DNA of 64,000 nt from Paramixta manurensis (GTDB lineage: Bacteria > Pseudomonadota > Gammaproteobacteria > Enterobacterales > Enterobacteriaceae). Where the stretch lies: positions 3,658,001-3,722,000 of the forward strand of contig NZ_CP054212.1 in the NCBI RefSeq assembly GCF_013285385.1, read 5' to 3'. The position numbers were made by a program, and so were the translations under genes. Below the pieces are notes generated by a model, which was not told the origin of the DNA, made no database searches, and saw only the letters and a program-made list of their open reading frames with translations. This document shows, in pieces, positions 17,740 through 26,385 of this stretch; position 1 is the stretch's first letter, and each line of letters starts with the position of its first letter.

Positions 17740-18458
17740 TATGCGCTCTCCTTACCGGTTAATTGGGTCAGATAAAAGGCCGCCAGGGCTAAATCTTCCG
17801 GGCGGGTTACCTTGATATTATCGCTGCGACCGGCAACCAATTGTGGATGATAGCCGCAATATTCCAACGCTGACGCCTCATCGGTAATGTTGGCGCCTTC
17901 AGCCAATGCGCGATGTAAACAATCGTGCAGTAGTTCCAGCGGGAAAAGCTGTGGTGTGAGAGCGTGCCAGAGGTCTTCGCGCTCAACGGTGTGCGCAATT
18001 GCCGGTTTGCCCGGCTCGCCGCGTTTCATGGTATCGCGCACTGGCGCGGCAAGGATGCCGCCAACCCGACTAGTGTGGGTTAACGCCAACAGCTTCGCCA
18101 GATCACCCGCGTCAAGGCAGGGGCGCGCCGCATCATGGACCAATACCCACTCCGCTTGCCGCGCCGCCTTCAACCCGGCTAATACCGAATCAGCGCGAAG
18201 TTTCCCACCAATCACCGCGGTTACGCGCGCATCTTGCGCCAAAGGAAGCTGCTGAAACTGCGTATCGTCCGGACTTAACGCCACAATGACGCGAGAAATA
18301 GCGGGATGCGCGAACAGGCGCGCGACACTGTGTTCAAGGAGAGTCTGTTGACCGATTTTGAGATACTGCTTGGGACACTCCGACAGCATACGGCTGCCGA
18401 TACCCGCCGCGGGTACCACGGCGATAATGTCAGGAAAGGAACCTGCGCTGTTGCTCAT
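17739..18458 (-). CDS. ispD: 2-C-methyl-D-erythritol 4-phosphate cytidylyltransferase
   Basis: 239 residues (E. coli 236). Third MEP-pathway step: couples CTP to methylerythritol phosphate. The nucleotide-binding VVPAAGIGSRMLSECPKQYL (about 14-33), VLVHDAARPCL near 105 and ITDEASALEYCG near 190 are conserved. It lies 3 bp after ftsB and touches ispF. Confidence 0.99.
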   Translation of the reverse strand: MSNSAGSFPDIIAVVPAAGIGSRMLSECPKQYLKIGQQTLLEHSVARLFAHPAISRVIVALSPDDTQFQQLPLAQDARVTAVIGGKLRADSVLAGLKAARQAEWVLVHDAARPCLDAGDLAKLLALTHTSRVGGILAAPVRDTMKRGEPGKPAIAHTVEREDLWHALTPQLFPLELLHDCLHRALAEGANITDEASALEYCGYHPQLVAGRSDNIKVTRPEDLALAAFYLTQLTGKESA

Positions 18459-18461
18459 GCT

Positions 18462-18776
18462 TTATCGTTGTTGGTTAGGTGCCTGCTGCGCATTTCGTTT
18501 GTTTTGATCTGGCACCAGGCGATAGAAAGTCTCGCCGGGTTTAATCATCCCCAGCTCGTTACGTGCGCGCTCCTCGATCGCTTCCGAACCGCCATTCAAA
18601 TCATCGATTTCGGCAAACAACCGATCGTTACGCGCTTTTAGCTTGGCGTTATTCGCCTGCTGTACCGCAACGTCATCACTGACGCGCGTATAATCGTGAA
18701 TGCCGTTCTTGCCGAGCCAGAGCGAATATTGCAGCCAGCCCAATAGCGCAAGTAACAGCAGAGTCAGTTTTCCCAT
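18462..18776 (-). CDS. ftsB: cell division protein FtsB
   Basis: 104 residues (E. coli 103). A single N-terminal membrane helix (LTLLLLALLGWLQYSLWLG) is followed by a periplasmic leucine-zipper coiled coil (VAVQQANNAKLKARNDRLFAE) and the conserved ERARNELGMIKPGE tail. FtsB bridges FtsQ and FtsL in the divisome. First gene of the ftsB-ispD-ispF-truD operon. Confidence 0.98.
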   Translation of the reverse strand: MGKLTLLLLALLGWLQYSLWLGKNGIHDYTRVSDDVAVQQANNAKLKARNDRLFAEIDDLNGGSEAIEERARNELGMIKPGETFYRLVPDQNKRNAQQAPNQQR

Positions 18777-18910
18777 CCCCGCCCCCTGAAAAACGGCTCA
18801 ATCATCCCATAACTTTCCGCTCGACTCCACTCTACAAACGAAATTGAACCGTCAGACTTGTAAGCTGACGCAAAACAACCATAAACAAAACTTGCCAGCC
18901 ACCGCCTCAA

Positions 18911-18941
18911 AATGTATTTTTATGCACTTAAAATGCATAAA
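18911..18941. promoter_or_regulatory. ARG-box-like palindromes upstream of amino-acid ABC transporter
   Basis: AATGTATTTTTATGCACT (18911-18928) fits the ArgR half-site form TGnAT-(A/T)4-ATnCA, and is followed three bases later by a weaker copy. The pair also forms a perfect inverted repeat, TTTATGCA (18919-18926) with TGCATAAA (18934-18941). It is 32 bp upstream of the binding-protein start, a good position for repression by arginine-loaded ArgR. Confidence 0.45.
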
Positions 18942-18972
18942 TCAAGAAAACACCACTTCACCGGGAGAGAGT

Positions 18973-19734
18973 ATGTTGAGAGGAATCGCACTACTGACTG
19001 CGGCGTTATCGCTGTTTGCCGCGAGCGTGCAGGCAGAAACCTATATTGTCGGTTCAGGCGGTACTTACCGTCCGTTTGAATATGAAAATAGTCAGAAACA
19101 ACTGGAAGGTTTCGATATCGACATCATCAAAGCCATCGCTAAAGCGGAGAACTTTGAAGTCAAATTGGTCAATACGCCGTGGGAAGGTATTTTCGCCACC
19201 CTTAACTCCGGCGATCGCGACATTATCATTTCCGGCATTACGATTACCGATAAGCGCCAGAAAATGGTTGATTTCTCCACGCCGTATTTCCCGGCAGAGC
19301 AAGCCATCGTAGTACCTTCAACCTCAACTATCGCCTCTCTTGCCGCGCTGAAGACCCAAAAAGTGGGCGTGGTCAACTCCAGCACCGGCGATATTGTGGT
19401 GTCAGACGAGTTAGGGAAAAGCAGCACGGCAATTAAACGGTTTGATAATACGCCGCTGATGCTGCAAGAGCTGTATGAGGATGGTATTGGCGCAGCGGTC
19501 GGTGATGTCGGCGTGGTGAAGTACTACATCAAAACCCACCCAGAGAAACAATTTAAGCTGGTGTCGGATGCGAAATTCGAGCGGCAATATTTTGGGATTG
19601 CGGTGGCAAAAGGGAACGACGCATTACGTAATAAGATTAATGCCGGTTTGAAGCAGATCGTCGCCGACGGAACCTACGCCAAAATCTATCGCACCTGGTT
19701 CGATAACAACGTGCCGACGCTGCCCGCCCAATAA
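18973..19734 (+). CDS. amino-acid ABC transporter, periplasmic binding protein
   Basis: 253 residues from ATG 18973, chosen because GGGAGAGAGT precedes it and it begins a clean signal peptide (MLRGIALLTAALSLFAASVQA, cleaved before ETYIVG); the longer reading frame from 18844 runs through the operator region. The mature protein is a family 3 solute-binding protein (YRPFEYENSQKQLEGFDIDI, then GDRDIIISGITITDKR). This group takes polar or basic amino acids; the ArgR-like site upstream favours arginine or a related basic amino acid, but that is inference. First gene of a three-gene importer. Confidence 0.9.
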   Translation: MLRGIALLTAALSLFAASVQAETYIVGSGGTYRPFEYENSQKQLEGFDIDIIKAIAKAENFEVKLVNTPWEGIFATLNSGDRDIIISGITITDKRQKMVDFSTPYFPAEQAIVVPSTSTIASLAALKTQKVGVVNSSTGDIVVSDELGKSSTAIKRFDNTPLMLQELYEDGIGAAVGDVGVVKYYIKTHPEKQFKLVSDAKFERQYFGIAVAKGNDALRNKINAGLKQIVADGTYAKIYRTWFDNNVPTLPAQ

Positions 19735-19778
19735 GTTTGGCGCCGCCGCAAGCGGCGTCTCTTTCACAGGATTGTTGT

Positions 19779-20543
19779 ATGTCAGGGTTTCGCTGGGAAA
19801 TCATTCAGGAATATTTGCCGTTATTTATCGACGGCGCGCTTATGACGCTCAAGTGCACGGTTATTTGCGTCATTACCGGTACGCTCTGGGGCTTAACACT
19901 GGGGCTTGGGCGTCTGGCACAAGCGCCGCATGGCCCATGGAAGCAGGTGCTGCGCTTTGCAGTACAGTGGCCGGTTCGGATCTATATCAGCGCATTTCGC
20001 GGTACGCCGTTGTTTGTACAAATTATGGTGGTGCATTTCGCACTGATCCCACTGTTTATTAACCCGCGTGACGGCATTTTGGTCAGCGGCGGCATTATGT
20101 CTGCCGACGTTGCCCGTTCATTACGCGCGGATTACGGTGCCTTTCTCTCTTGCATCGTCGCTATCACGCTTAATGCCGGCGCCTACGTTTCGGAAATTTT
20201 TCGTGCCGGCATCCAATCCATCGATCGTGGGCAGATGGAAGCGTCACGCTCGTTAGGGATGACGTGGGGCCGCACCATGCGCAAGGTGATCTTGCCGCAG
20301 GCATTTCGCCGTATGCTGCCACCGTTAGGCAATAATGCCATTGCCATCGTGAAAGACTCTTCGCTGGCCTCTGCCATTGGCCTGGCGGACCTCGCGTACG
20401 CGGCGCGTACCGTCTCCGGCGCCTACGCCACCTATTGGGAACCCTATCTGGTGATTTCCCTGGTGTACTGGGTGTTTACCTTCCTGCTGTCGCTGATGGT
20501 TCAATTACTGGAAAAGAGGTTTGGCAAAAGTGATTCACGTTGA
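19779..20543 (+). CDS. amino-acid ABC transporter permease (HisMQ/GlnP type)
   Basis: 254 residues from ATG 19779, 44 bp after the binding protein. It is an inner-membrane permease of the polar amino-acid uptake class with about five or six spans. The cytoplasmic EAA loop, which contacts the ATPase, reads EASRSLGMTWGRTMRKVILPQ near 152-172. AFRGTPLFVQIMVV near 70 is typical of the class. A single permease gene implies a homodimer. Its 3' end overlaps the ATPase start. Confidence 0.92.
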   Translation: MSGFRWEIIQEYLPLFIDGALMTLKCTVICVITGTLWGLTLGLGRLAQAPHGPWKQVLRFAVQWPVRIYISAFRGTPLFVQIMVVHFALIPLFINPRDGILVSGGIMSADVARSLRADYGAFLSCIVAITLNAGAYVSEIFRAGIQSIDRGQMEASRSLGMTWGRTMRKVILPQAFRRMLPPLGNNAIAIVKDSSLASAIGLADLAYAARTVSGAYATYWEPYLVISLVYWVFTFLLSLMVQLLEKRFGKSDSR

Positions 20544-21252
20544 GAATTTGCAGAAAAACTTTGGCGATACCCATGTTCTGCGCGGAATAAGTTGCGAGAT
20601 TAATCCGCAGGAAGTGATTTGCGTCATTGGCCCTTCCGGTTCCGGCAAAAGTACCTTTTTACGCTGTCTGAATGGGTTAGAGAGTATTGAAGGAGGCCGG
20701 GCCGAGGTTAATGGTTTCGCGCTGCAAGATCCGAAGACCAACATTAATAAATTGCGCGAATCGGTCGGTATGGTGTTCCAGCGCTTTAACCTGTTCCCGC
20801 ATATGACGGTGATGGAGAACCTGATGATGGCACCGATGGAGGTGCTGAAATTGTCGCGGCGTGCCGCTCAAGAGCGCGCCACGGCGTTACTGGAGAAAGT
20901 CGGGCTGGGCGATAAGCTCACTGCGTGGCCCAACAGCCTCTCCGGCGGACAGCAGCAGCGGGTCGCCATTGCTCGCGCATTGGCGATGCAGCCGAAGATC
21001 ATGTTGTTCGACGAACCGACCTCGGCGCTCGACCCGGAACTGGTCGGTGAAGTATTAGCGGTGATGAAAACGTTGGCGCAAGAGGGGATGACGATGATTA
21101 TTGTTACCCATGAGATGGCTTTCGCACGCGAAGTGAGCGATCGAGTGATGTTTATCGATCAGGGTGTCATTCAGGAAATGGGGCCGCCGGAGCAGTTGTT
21201 TAGCGCGCCGCAAAATCCACGTACCGCCGCCTTTCTAAGTAAAGTTTTGTAA
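20530..21252 (+). CDS. amino-acid ABC transporter ATP-binding protein (GlnQ type)
   Basis: About 240 residues. Walker A GPSGSGKST, Q-loop VFQRFNLFPHMTV, signature LSGGQQQRVAIARAL, Walker B IMLFDEPTSALD and the H-loop VTHEMAFA are all intact. I place the start at GTG 20530, inside the permease gene, because AAGAGG lies about 10 bases before it; a TTG at 20521 is in frame but only one base after that site. It powers the importer made with the two preceding genes. Convergent with ygbE; the 104-bp gap after it shows no clear terminator. Confidence 0.93.
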   Translation: MIHVENLQKNFGDTHVLRGISCEINPQEVICVIGPSGSGKSTFLRCLNGLESIEGGRAEVNGFALQDPKTNINKLRESVGMVFQRFNLFPHMTVMENLMMAPMEVLKLSRRAAQERATALLEKVGLGDKLTAWPNSLSGGQQQRVAIARALAMQPKIMLFDEPTSALDPELVGEVLAVMKTLAQEGMTMIIVTHEMAFAREVSDRVMFIDQGVIQEMGPPEQLFSAPQNPRTAAFLSKVL

Positions 21253-21356
21253 CGCCCGGTCGCACTCTGTCGTCTGGTTGCGGGGGTGATGTGTATGAAA
21301 CCGCTACCGGATGGCAGGGTGCCCCTACCGTAACCCGCCGCGTCCGACCAACTCCA

Positions 21357-21677
21357 TCACCAGCCGGTCAAAAACGAGAACAGCAGCCAGAACAGGCAAA
21401 TCACCACCAGCAGGGTGGTAACCGTCGTCCACACTAAATGACCGCGCAACAACAGACTGAAGGTAATGCCAATCAGCACCGAAACCGGCAGCAGCGCGAG
21501 AAAGAAAGGCCACGTATAGAGGAAGAAAAACAGCGTATTTGAACCGTACAGCAGAAAAGGGATCGCCAGCGCGAGCCAGTATGAAGCAAAACCAATGACG
21601 CCGCCGGGAAAAGACCAGGCGTGGTCGTCCTGGTCACTGTCCTTTTTGCGTGCCAGCATGGGAGTGATATTCTGCAT
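21357..21677 (-). CDS. ygbE: inner-membrane protein YgbE (DUF3561)
   Basis: 106 residues from ATG 21677 (AGGA five bases upstream), close to E. coli YgbE (107). The family core WSFPGGVIGF, then LLYGSNTLFFFLYTWPFF is conserved; three hydrophobic spans follow a charged N-terminus. Function unknown. It lies 58 bp downstream of cysC on the same strand, as in E. coli, at the end of the cysGDNC group. An upstream in-frame ATG at 21761 would overlap cysC and is less likely. Confidence 0.88.
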   Translation of the reverse strand: MQNITPMLARKKDSDQDDHAWSFPGGVIGFASYWLALAIPFLLYGSNTLFFFLYTWPFFLALLPVSVLIGITFSLLLRGHLVWTTVTTLLVVICLFWLLFSFLTGW

Positions 21678-21735
21678 AAGTATCCTGTTGACGCGGTTTA
21701 CGGCCCCGCGTCTTCGGCGGTTTGCCGCTGCTATC

Positions 21736-22344
21736 TCAGCAGTTGATAATATCGCGCCCACGCAGCAGGTCTAACAATTGCACCGTCAATTTTGTTACGA
21801 ATTGTTCGCCATCAAGATGAATTTCAGGCCGGGTCGGCGCCTCATAAACCGCATCAATACCGGTAAAGTTCGCCAGCTCGCCAGCACGCGCTTTCTTATA
21901 CAATCCTTTCGGATCGCGCGCCTCGCAGATGTCGAGCGGCGTGTCGACAAAGACCTCAATAAAACGCCCTTCCCCCAACATCTCGCGCACCATTTGCCGC
22001 TCCGCGCGATGCGGTGAAATGAAGGCGGTTAACACCACTAAACCGGCATCCACCATCAGCTTCGCCACTTCTCCCACGCGGCGAATATTCTCTTTACGAT
22101 CGGCATCGCTAAAACCCAGATCGCGGCACAAACCGTGGCGAACATTGTCACCATCCAGCAAATAGGTGTTCACCCCTTGCTGGTGTAACGCCTGCTCTAA
22201 TGCCCCCGCGACGGTAGACTTCCCGGAGCCCGAAAGCCCGGTAAACCACAGTACGACTCCGCGATGACCGTGTTGGCGCTCACGGTCATCACGATTTATC
22301 GCATGCGGATGCCAGATGACGTTTTCATCATGTTCCGCCGCCAT
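21736..22344 (-). CDS. cysC: adenylylsulfate (APS) kinase
   Basis: 202 residues (E. coli 201). It phosphorylates APS to PAPS. The P-loop GLSGSGKST (about 36-44), the DGDNVRHGLCRDLGFS motif near 64-79, and the ENIRRVGEVAKL and KGLYKKARAGEL segments are present. It starts one base after the cysN stop and is the last cys gene of cysG-cysD-cysN-cysC. Confidence 0.99.
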   Translation of the reverse strand: MAAEHDENVIWHPHAINRDDRERQHGHRGVVLWFTGLSGSGKSTVAGALEQALHQQGVNTYLLDGDNVRHGLCRDLGFSDADRKENIRRVGEVAKLMVDAGLVVLTAFISPHRAERQMVREMLGEGRFIEVFVDTPLDICEARDPKGLYKKARAGELANFTGIDAVYEAPTRPEIHLDGEQFVTKLTVQLLDLLRGRDIINC

Positions 22345-22345
22345 C

Positions 22346-23785
22346 TCACTGCCCGCCTAATAGATCGCGAAGGTCACGCGCGCCCCAGTGCGGGAAGTGA
22401 CGACGCACCAAGGCATTAAGTTCCAGTTCAAAGGCGCTGAAATCCCCTTGCGGCAACGGCTGGGTATCGCTCAGCGGCTGCGCGATCATGCCCGCGCCAA
22501 CCGTCACATTGCTTAGTCTGTCGATAAAAATCATCCCGCCGGTGACCGGGTTTTGCTGATAGGCATCCAGCACCATCGGCTCGTCAAAAGTCACTTCAAC
22601 CAGCCCGATGCCATTTAACGGCAGGCTTTCCGCCGCACGCTGCTGCAGGCTGTTAATTTCGACCTGGTACGCAACTTTTTCGACGCGCGCGCGGCTCTTC
22701 TTACCGGCGATTTTTACGTCGAAGCTCTGACCAGCCAGCAAAGGCTGTTCCGCCATCCACACCACATTCACCGTCGCGCTCTGCACCGGCTTCAGCGTCT
22801 CTTCCGCCGCCACCAGCAGATCGCCACGGCTAATATCAATTTCATCTTTCAGCACCAGCGTCAGTGCTTCTCCCGCGCCCGCTTCATCCAGGTCGCCGTC
22901 AAACGTCACAATACGCGCGATGCTGGACTCGACGCCGGAGGGCAGTACTTTAACCCGTTGCCCGACGCGCACCACACCGGAAGCCAGCGTACCGGCATAC
23001 CCACGGAAATCCAGATTCGGGCGGTTAACGTACTGCACCGGGAAACGCATCGGCTGCTGTTCCACCACGCGCTTTACTTCCACGGTTTCCAGCACATCCA
23101 GCAGCGTCGGGCCGCTATACCAGTTCATCTGCTGGCTTGGCGAAGCAACATTTTCCCCTTCCAGCGCCGATAACGGCACGAAACGAATATCCAGATCGCT
23201 CGGCAGTTGTTCGGCAAAATCCAGGTAATCTTGTTTGATCTGCTCAAATATCTCTTGCCGGTATTCCACCAGATCCATTTTATTGATCGCTACCACCAGA
23301 TGCTTGATCCCCAACAGCGTGGAAATAAAGCTGTGGCGGCGGGTTTGATCAAGCACGCCTTTACGCGCATCAATCAGCAAAATCGCCAAATCACAGGTCG
23401 AGGCGCCGGTTGCCATATTACGGGTATACTGCTCGTGGCCCGGGGTATCGGCGATGATGAATTTCCGCTTCTCGGTAGAAAAATAGCGATAAGCCACATC
23501 AATGGTGATGCCCTGCTCACGTTCGGCCTGCAAGCCATCGACTAACAGCGCCAAATCGAGTTTCTCACCCTGCGTACCGTGACGTTTGCTGTCATTGTGC
23601 AGCGAAGAGAGCTGATCTTCGTATATTTGGCGGGTGTCATGCAGCAAACGGCCAATTAAGGTACTTTTGCCATCATCGACGCTGCCGCAGGTTAAGAAAC
23701 GTAGCAGGCTCTTATGTTGCTGCGCGTGCAACCAGGCTTCAACGCCGCCCTGATCGGCAATTTGTTGTGCAATAACGGTATTCAT
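22346..23785 (-). CDS. cysN: sulfate adenylyltransferase subunit 1 (GTPase)
   Basis: 479 residues (E. coli 475). CysN is an EF-Tu-like GTPase that drives APS synthesis by CysD. G1 CGSVDDGKST, G3 DTPGHEQYTRNM and G4 NKMDLV are intact, followed by beta-barrel domains 2 and 3. It starts 12 bp after the cysD stop and is followed immediately by cysC. Confidence 0.99.
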   Translation of the reverse strand: MNTVIAQQIADQGGVEAWLHAQQHKSLLRFLTCGSVDDGKSTLIGRLLHDTRQIYEDQLSSLHNDSKRHGTQGEKLDLALLVDGLQAEREQGITIDVAYRYFSTEKRKFIIADTPGHEQYTRNMATGASTCDLAILLIDARKGVLDQTRRHSFISTLLGIKHLVVAINKMDLVEYRQEIFEQIKQDYLDFAEQLPSDLDIRFVPLSALEGENVASPSQQMNWYSGPTLLDVLETVEVKRVVEQQPMRFPVQYVNRPNLDFRGYAGTLASGVVRVGQRVKVLPSGVESSIARIVTFDGDLDEAGAGEALTLVLKDEIDISRGDLLVAAEETLKPVQSATVNVVWMAEQPLLAGQSFDVKIAGKKSRARVEKVAYQVEINSLQQRAAESLPLNGIGLVEVTFDEPMVLDAYQQNPVTGGMIFIDRLSNVTVGAGMIAQPLSDTQPLPQGDFSAFELELNALVRRHFPHWGARDLRDLLGGQ

Positions 23786-23797
23786 CGTGGCGGCTCC

Positions 23798-24706
23798 TTA
23801 GAAATAACCCTGACGTTTCTTCAGCTCCATCGAGCCGGCCTGATCGCGGTCTATCACCCGCCCCTGACGTTCACTGGTGGTCGACACCAACATCTCTTCA
23901 ATAATCGCCGGTAAGGTGCTGGCTTGTGACTCTACCGCACCAGTCAACGGCCAACAGCCCAAGGTACGGAAACGCACCATGCGCGGCTTAATCACTTCAC
24001 CCGGCTGTAGATCAATACGGTCGTCATCGACCATCATTAGCATCCCGTCGCGCTCCAATACCGGGCGCTCTGCGGCGAGATACAACGGCACAATCTCAAT
24101 ATTTTCCAAAAAGATGTATTGCCAAATATCCAGTTCAGTCCAGTTTGATAGCGGGAATACGCGGATACTTTCGCCTTTATTAATTTGGCCGTTATAGTTG
24201 TGCCACAGTTCCGGGCGCTGGTTTTTCGGATCCCAGCGATGGAAACGGTCACGGAACGAGTAAATACGCTCTTTGGCGCGGGATTTCTCCTCATCGCGCC
24301 GCGCGCCGCCGAAGGCGGCATCAAAGCCGTACTTATTCAGCGCCTGTTTTAACCCTTCGGTTTTCATAATGTCGGTATGCTTCGCGCTACCGTGCACAAA
24401 GGGGTTAATCCCCATCGCCACCCCTTCCGGGTTACGGTGCACCAGTAATTCGGCGCCAATCTCTTTTACCGTCCGGTCGCGAAACTGATACATTTCACGA
24501 AATTTCCAGCCAGTATCAACATGCAGCAACGGAAACGGGAGCGTCCCCGGATAGAAGGCTTTACGCGCCAGGTGCAGCATCACGGAAGAGTCTTTCCCGA
24601 TCGAGTACATCATCACCGGGTTGCCAAATTCCGCTGCCACCTCACGGATGATATGAATACTCTCCGCTTCCAGTTGGCGCAGATGAGTGAGTCGATTTTG
24701 ATCCAT
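23798..24706 (-). CDS. cysD: sulfate adenylyltransferase subunit 2
   Basis: 302 residues, equal to E. coli. PP-loop ATP pyrophosphatase fold with the SIGKDSSVMLHLA motif (about 36-48), DTGWKFREMYQFRD and ARRDEEKSRAKERIYSFRD. It forms the sulfurylase with CysN and makes APS from sulfate and ATP. It begins 9 bp after cysG, so cysG-cysD-cysN-cysC-ygbE read as one operon. Confidence 0.99.
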   Translation of the reverse strand: MDQNRLTHLRQLEAESIHIIREVAAEFGNPVMMYSIGKDSSVMLHLARKAFYPGTLPFPLLHVDTGWKFREMYQFRDRTVKEIGAELLVHRNPEGVAMGINPFVHGSAKHTDIMKTEGLKQALNKYGFDAAFGGARRDEEKSRAKERIYSFRDRFHRWDPKNQRPELWHNYNGQINKGESIRVFPLSNWTELDIWQYIFLENIEIVPLYLAAERPVLERDGMLMMVDDDRIDLQPGEVIKPRMVRFRTLGCWPLTGAVESQASTLPAIIEEMLVSTTSERQGRVIDRDQAGSMELKKRQGYF

Positions 24707-24715
24707 TACCTTTCC

Positions 24716-26131
24716 TCAAGCCAAATTCACAACGGCAGACTCGCGAGTCGCCGACTGTGCTGAATGTTGAAACCAGGCCAGTTGCGCATGCAGATTGACC
24801 ACTTCGCCAATCACCAGCAATGCTGGCGTCGGGGCGCTGAGCGCCAGTTGTTCGAGATTCGCCAGCGAGCCGGTCAGTACCTGCTGATCCTGTCGCGTAC
24901 CACGCCCAATCACCGCGACCGGTGTATCGGCGCCACGACCATGGGCGATCAATTCCCGGCTAATTTCCGCCGCTTTTACCGTGCCCATATAGATAGCCAG
25001 CGTCTGCCGCGCACGCGCCAGCGAAGGCCAGTCAATCCCCGCGCCGTCCGTTCGGCAGTGGCCGGTGATAAACAGAACGCTTTGCGCATAATCACGGTGG
25101 GTGAGTGGAATTCCGGCATAGGCGGTGGCACCTGCCGCCGCAGTTACGCCCGGCACCACCTGAAAGGGAATACCGGCGGCAGCGGCGGCCTGTAGCTCCT
25201 CGCCGCCGCGTCCAAAAATAAACGGATCGCCCCCTTTCAGGCGCACAACCCGCTTGCCTTTTGCGGCGAGGGAAACCAGTAGTTGATTAGTCTCTTCTTG
25301 TGCGACGGAATGCGCGCCAGCGCGTTTGCCGACGCAAATTTTGTCGGCGTCGCGACGGGCCAATTCCAGTATCTCCTCGCTCACCAAATGGTCGTACAGC
25401 ACCACATCGGCCTGTTGCATGACCTGTAATCCACGCAGCGTTAACAAGCCGCTATCGCCCGGCCCGGCACCGACTAAAATAATTTCGCCTTGCCCGCGCT
25501 GCGGGTGATCAAGACTGGCATCCAGAGTGCGTTTCGCCCCGTACTCATCGCCGGCTGCGACCTGGCTGGCAAACTGACCATTAAACGCCGTTTCCCAGAA
25601 GCGGCGGCGCTCTGACATTTTGCCGAAACGCTGTTTAACTTTATCGCGCCACTGTCCGGCGATCTCCGCCATCTGCCCAAGCCTGGCAGGCAGTAACGCT
25701 TCCAGTTTTTCACGCAGTAAACGCGCCAGTACCGGGGCGGTGCCGCCGGAAGAGATCGCCACTACCAGCGGAGAGCGATCAACAATAGAGGGGAAGATAA
25801 ATGAACATTTCGGCTGGTCATCCACCACATTTACCAACAAGTAGCGCTGGGTGGCGGCATCAAACACACGTGCATTCAGCGCGGCATCGTCGGTAGCGGC
25901 GATCACCAGAAAAACCCTCTCAAGCTGCGTTTCGGTAAAGGCCTCCGCCAGCCATGTCACCTCATCACTTTCGACCAGGCGCGCAAGCTCATCGCACAAC
26001 TCACGAGCGGCAATACGCACGCGGGCGCCCGCGCGACGCAGTAATTCAATTTTACGCGCTGCCACATCGCCGCCGCCGACCACCAGCACCGGTTTCTGTT
26101 TCAGATCGGCAAAAAGAGGGAGATAGTTCAC
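24716..26131 (-). CDS. cysG: siroheme synthase CysG (trifunctional)
   Basis: 471 residues (E. coli 457). The N-terminal half is the NAD-dependent dehydrogenase/ferrochelatase (VLVVGGGDVAARKIELL, about 15-31), the C-terminal half the SAM-dependent uroporphyrinogen III methyltransferase (ILVGAGPGDSGLLTLRG, VVRLKGGDPFIFGRGGEE, and FITGHCRTDG). It makes siroheme, the prosthetic group of the CysI sulfite reductase encoded 3 kb away. In E. coli cysG lies near nirBD; here it heads the cysDNC operon. It is divergent from iap; the 254-bp gap shows no further gene. Confidence 0.98.
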   Translation of the reverse strand: MNYLPLFADLKQKPVLVVGGGDVAARKIELLRRAGARVRIAARELCDELARLVESDEVTWLAEAFTETQLERVFLVIAATDDAALNARVFDAATQRYLLVNVVDDQPKCSFIFPSIVDRSPLVVAISSGGTAPVLARLLREKLEALLPARLGQMAEIAGQWRDKVKQRFGKMSERRRFWETAFNGQFASQVAAGDEYGAKRTLDASLDHPQRGQGEIILVGAGPGDSGLLTLRGLQVMQQADVVLYDHLVSEEILELARRDADKICVGKRAGAHSVAQEETNQLLVSLAAKGKRVVRLKGGDPFIFGRGGEELQAAAAAGIPFQVVPGVTAAAGATAYAGIPLTHRDYAQSVLFITGHCRTDGAGIDWPSLARARQTLAIYMGTVKAAEISRELIAHGRGADTPVAVIGRGTRQDQQVLTGSLANLEQLALSAPTPALLVIGEVVNLHAQLAWFQHSAQSATRESAVVNLA

Positions 26132-26385
26132 ATCGACCCTATATAAATAACAAAAAGTTAACGCGACTATACGACCCCGCGCTGAGCGAGATGAAATTAC
26201 GAATTGGAATGAGTAGTTACCGAATGGAATAACGCTCCAGCTAAGCTGAGAACATTTTGTGCTTAGCGAATGATATTTCGGCAGTTTAGGAACAAATAAA
26301 ATTGTGTAACCGCCATCACAATTTCATACTATCCGCGCAATTTTTTTCGTGCACGCGTCAGAGGATGACGCATAAGGACATGGGT

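Noticed and set aside
18844..18972. Longer start for the ABC binding protein
   Set aside because: The extra 43 codons cover the operator-like region and would bury the signal peptide; ATG 18973 has a good ribosome site.
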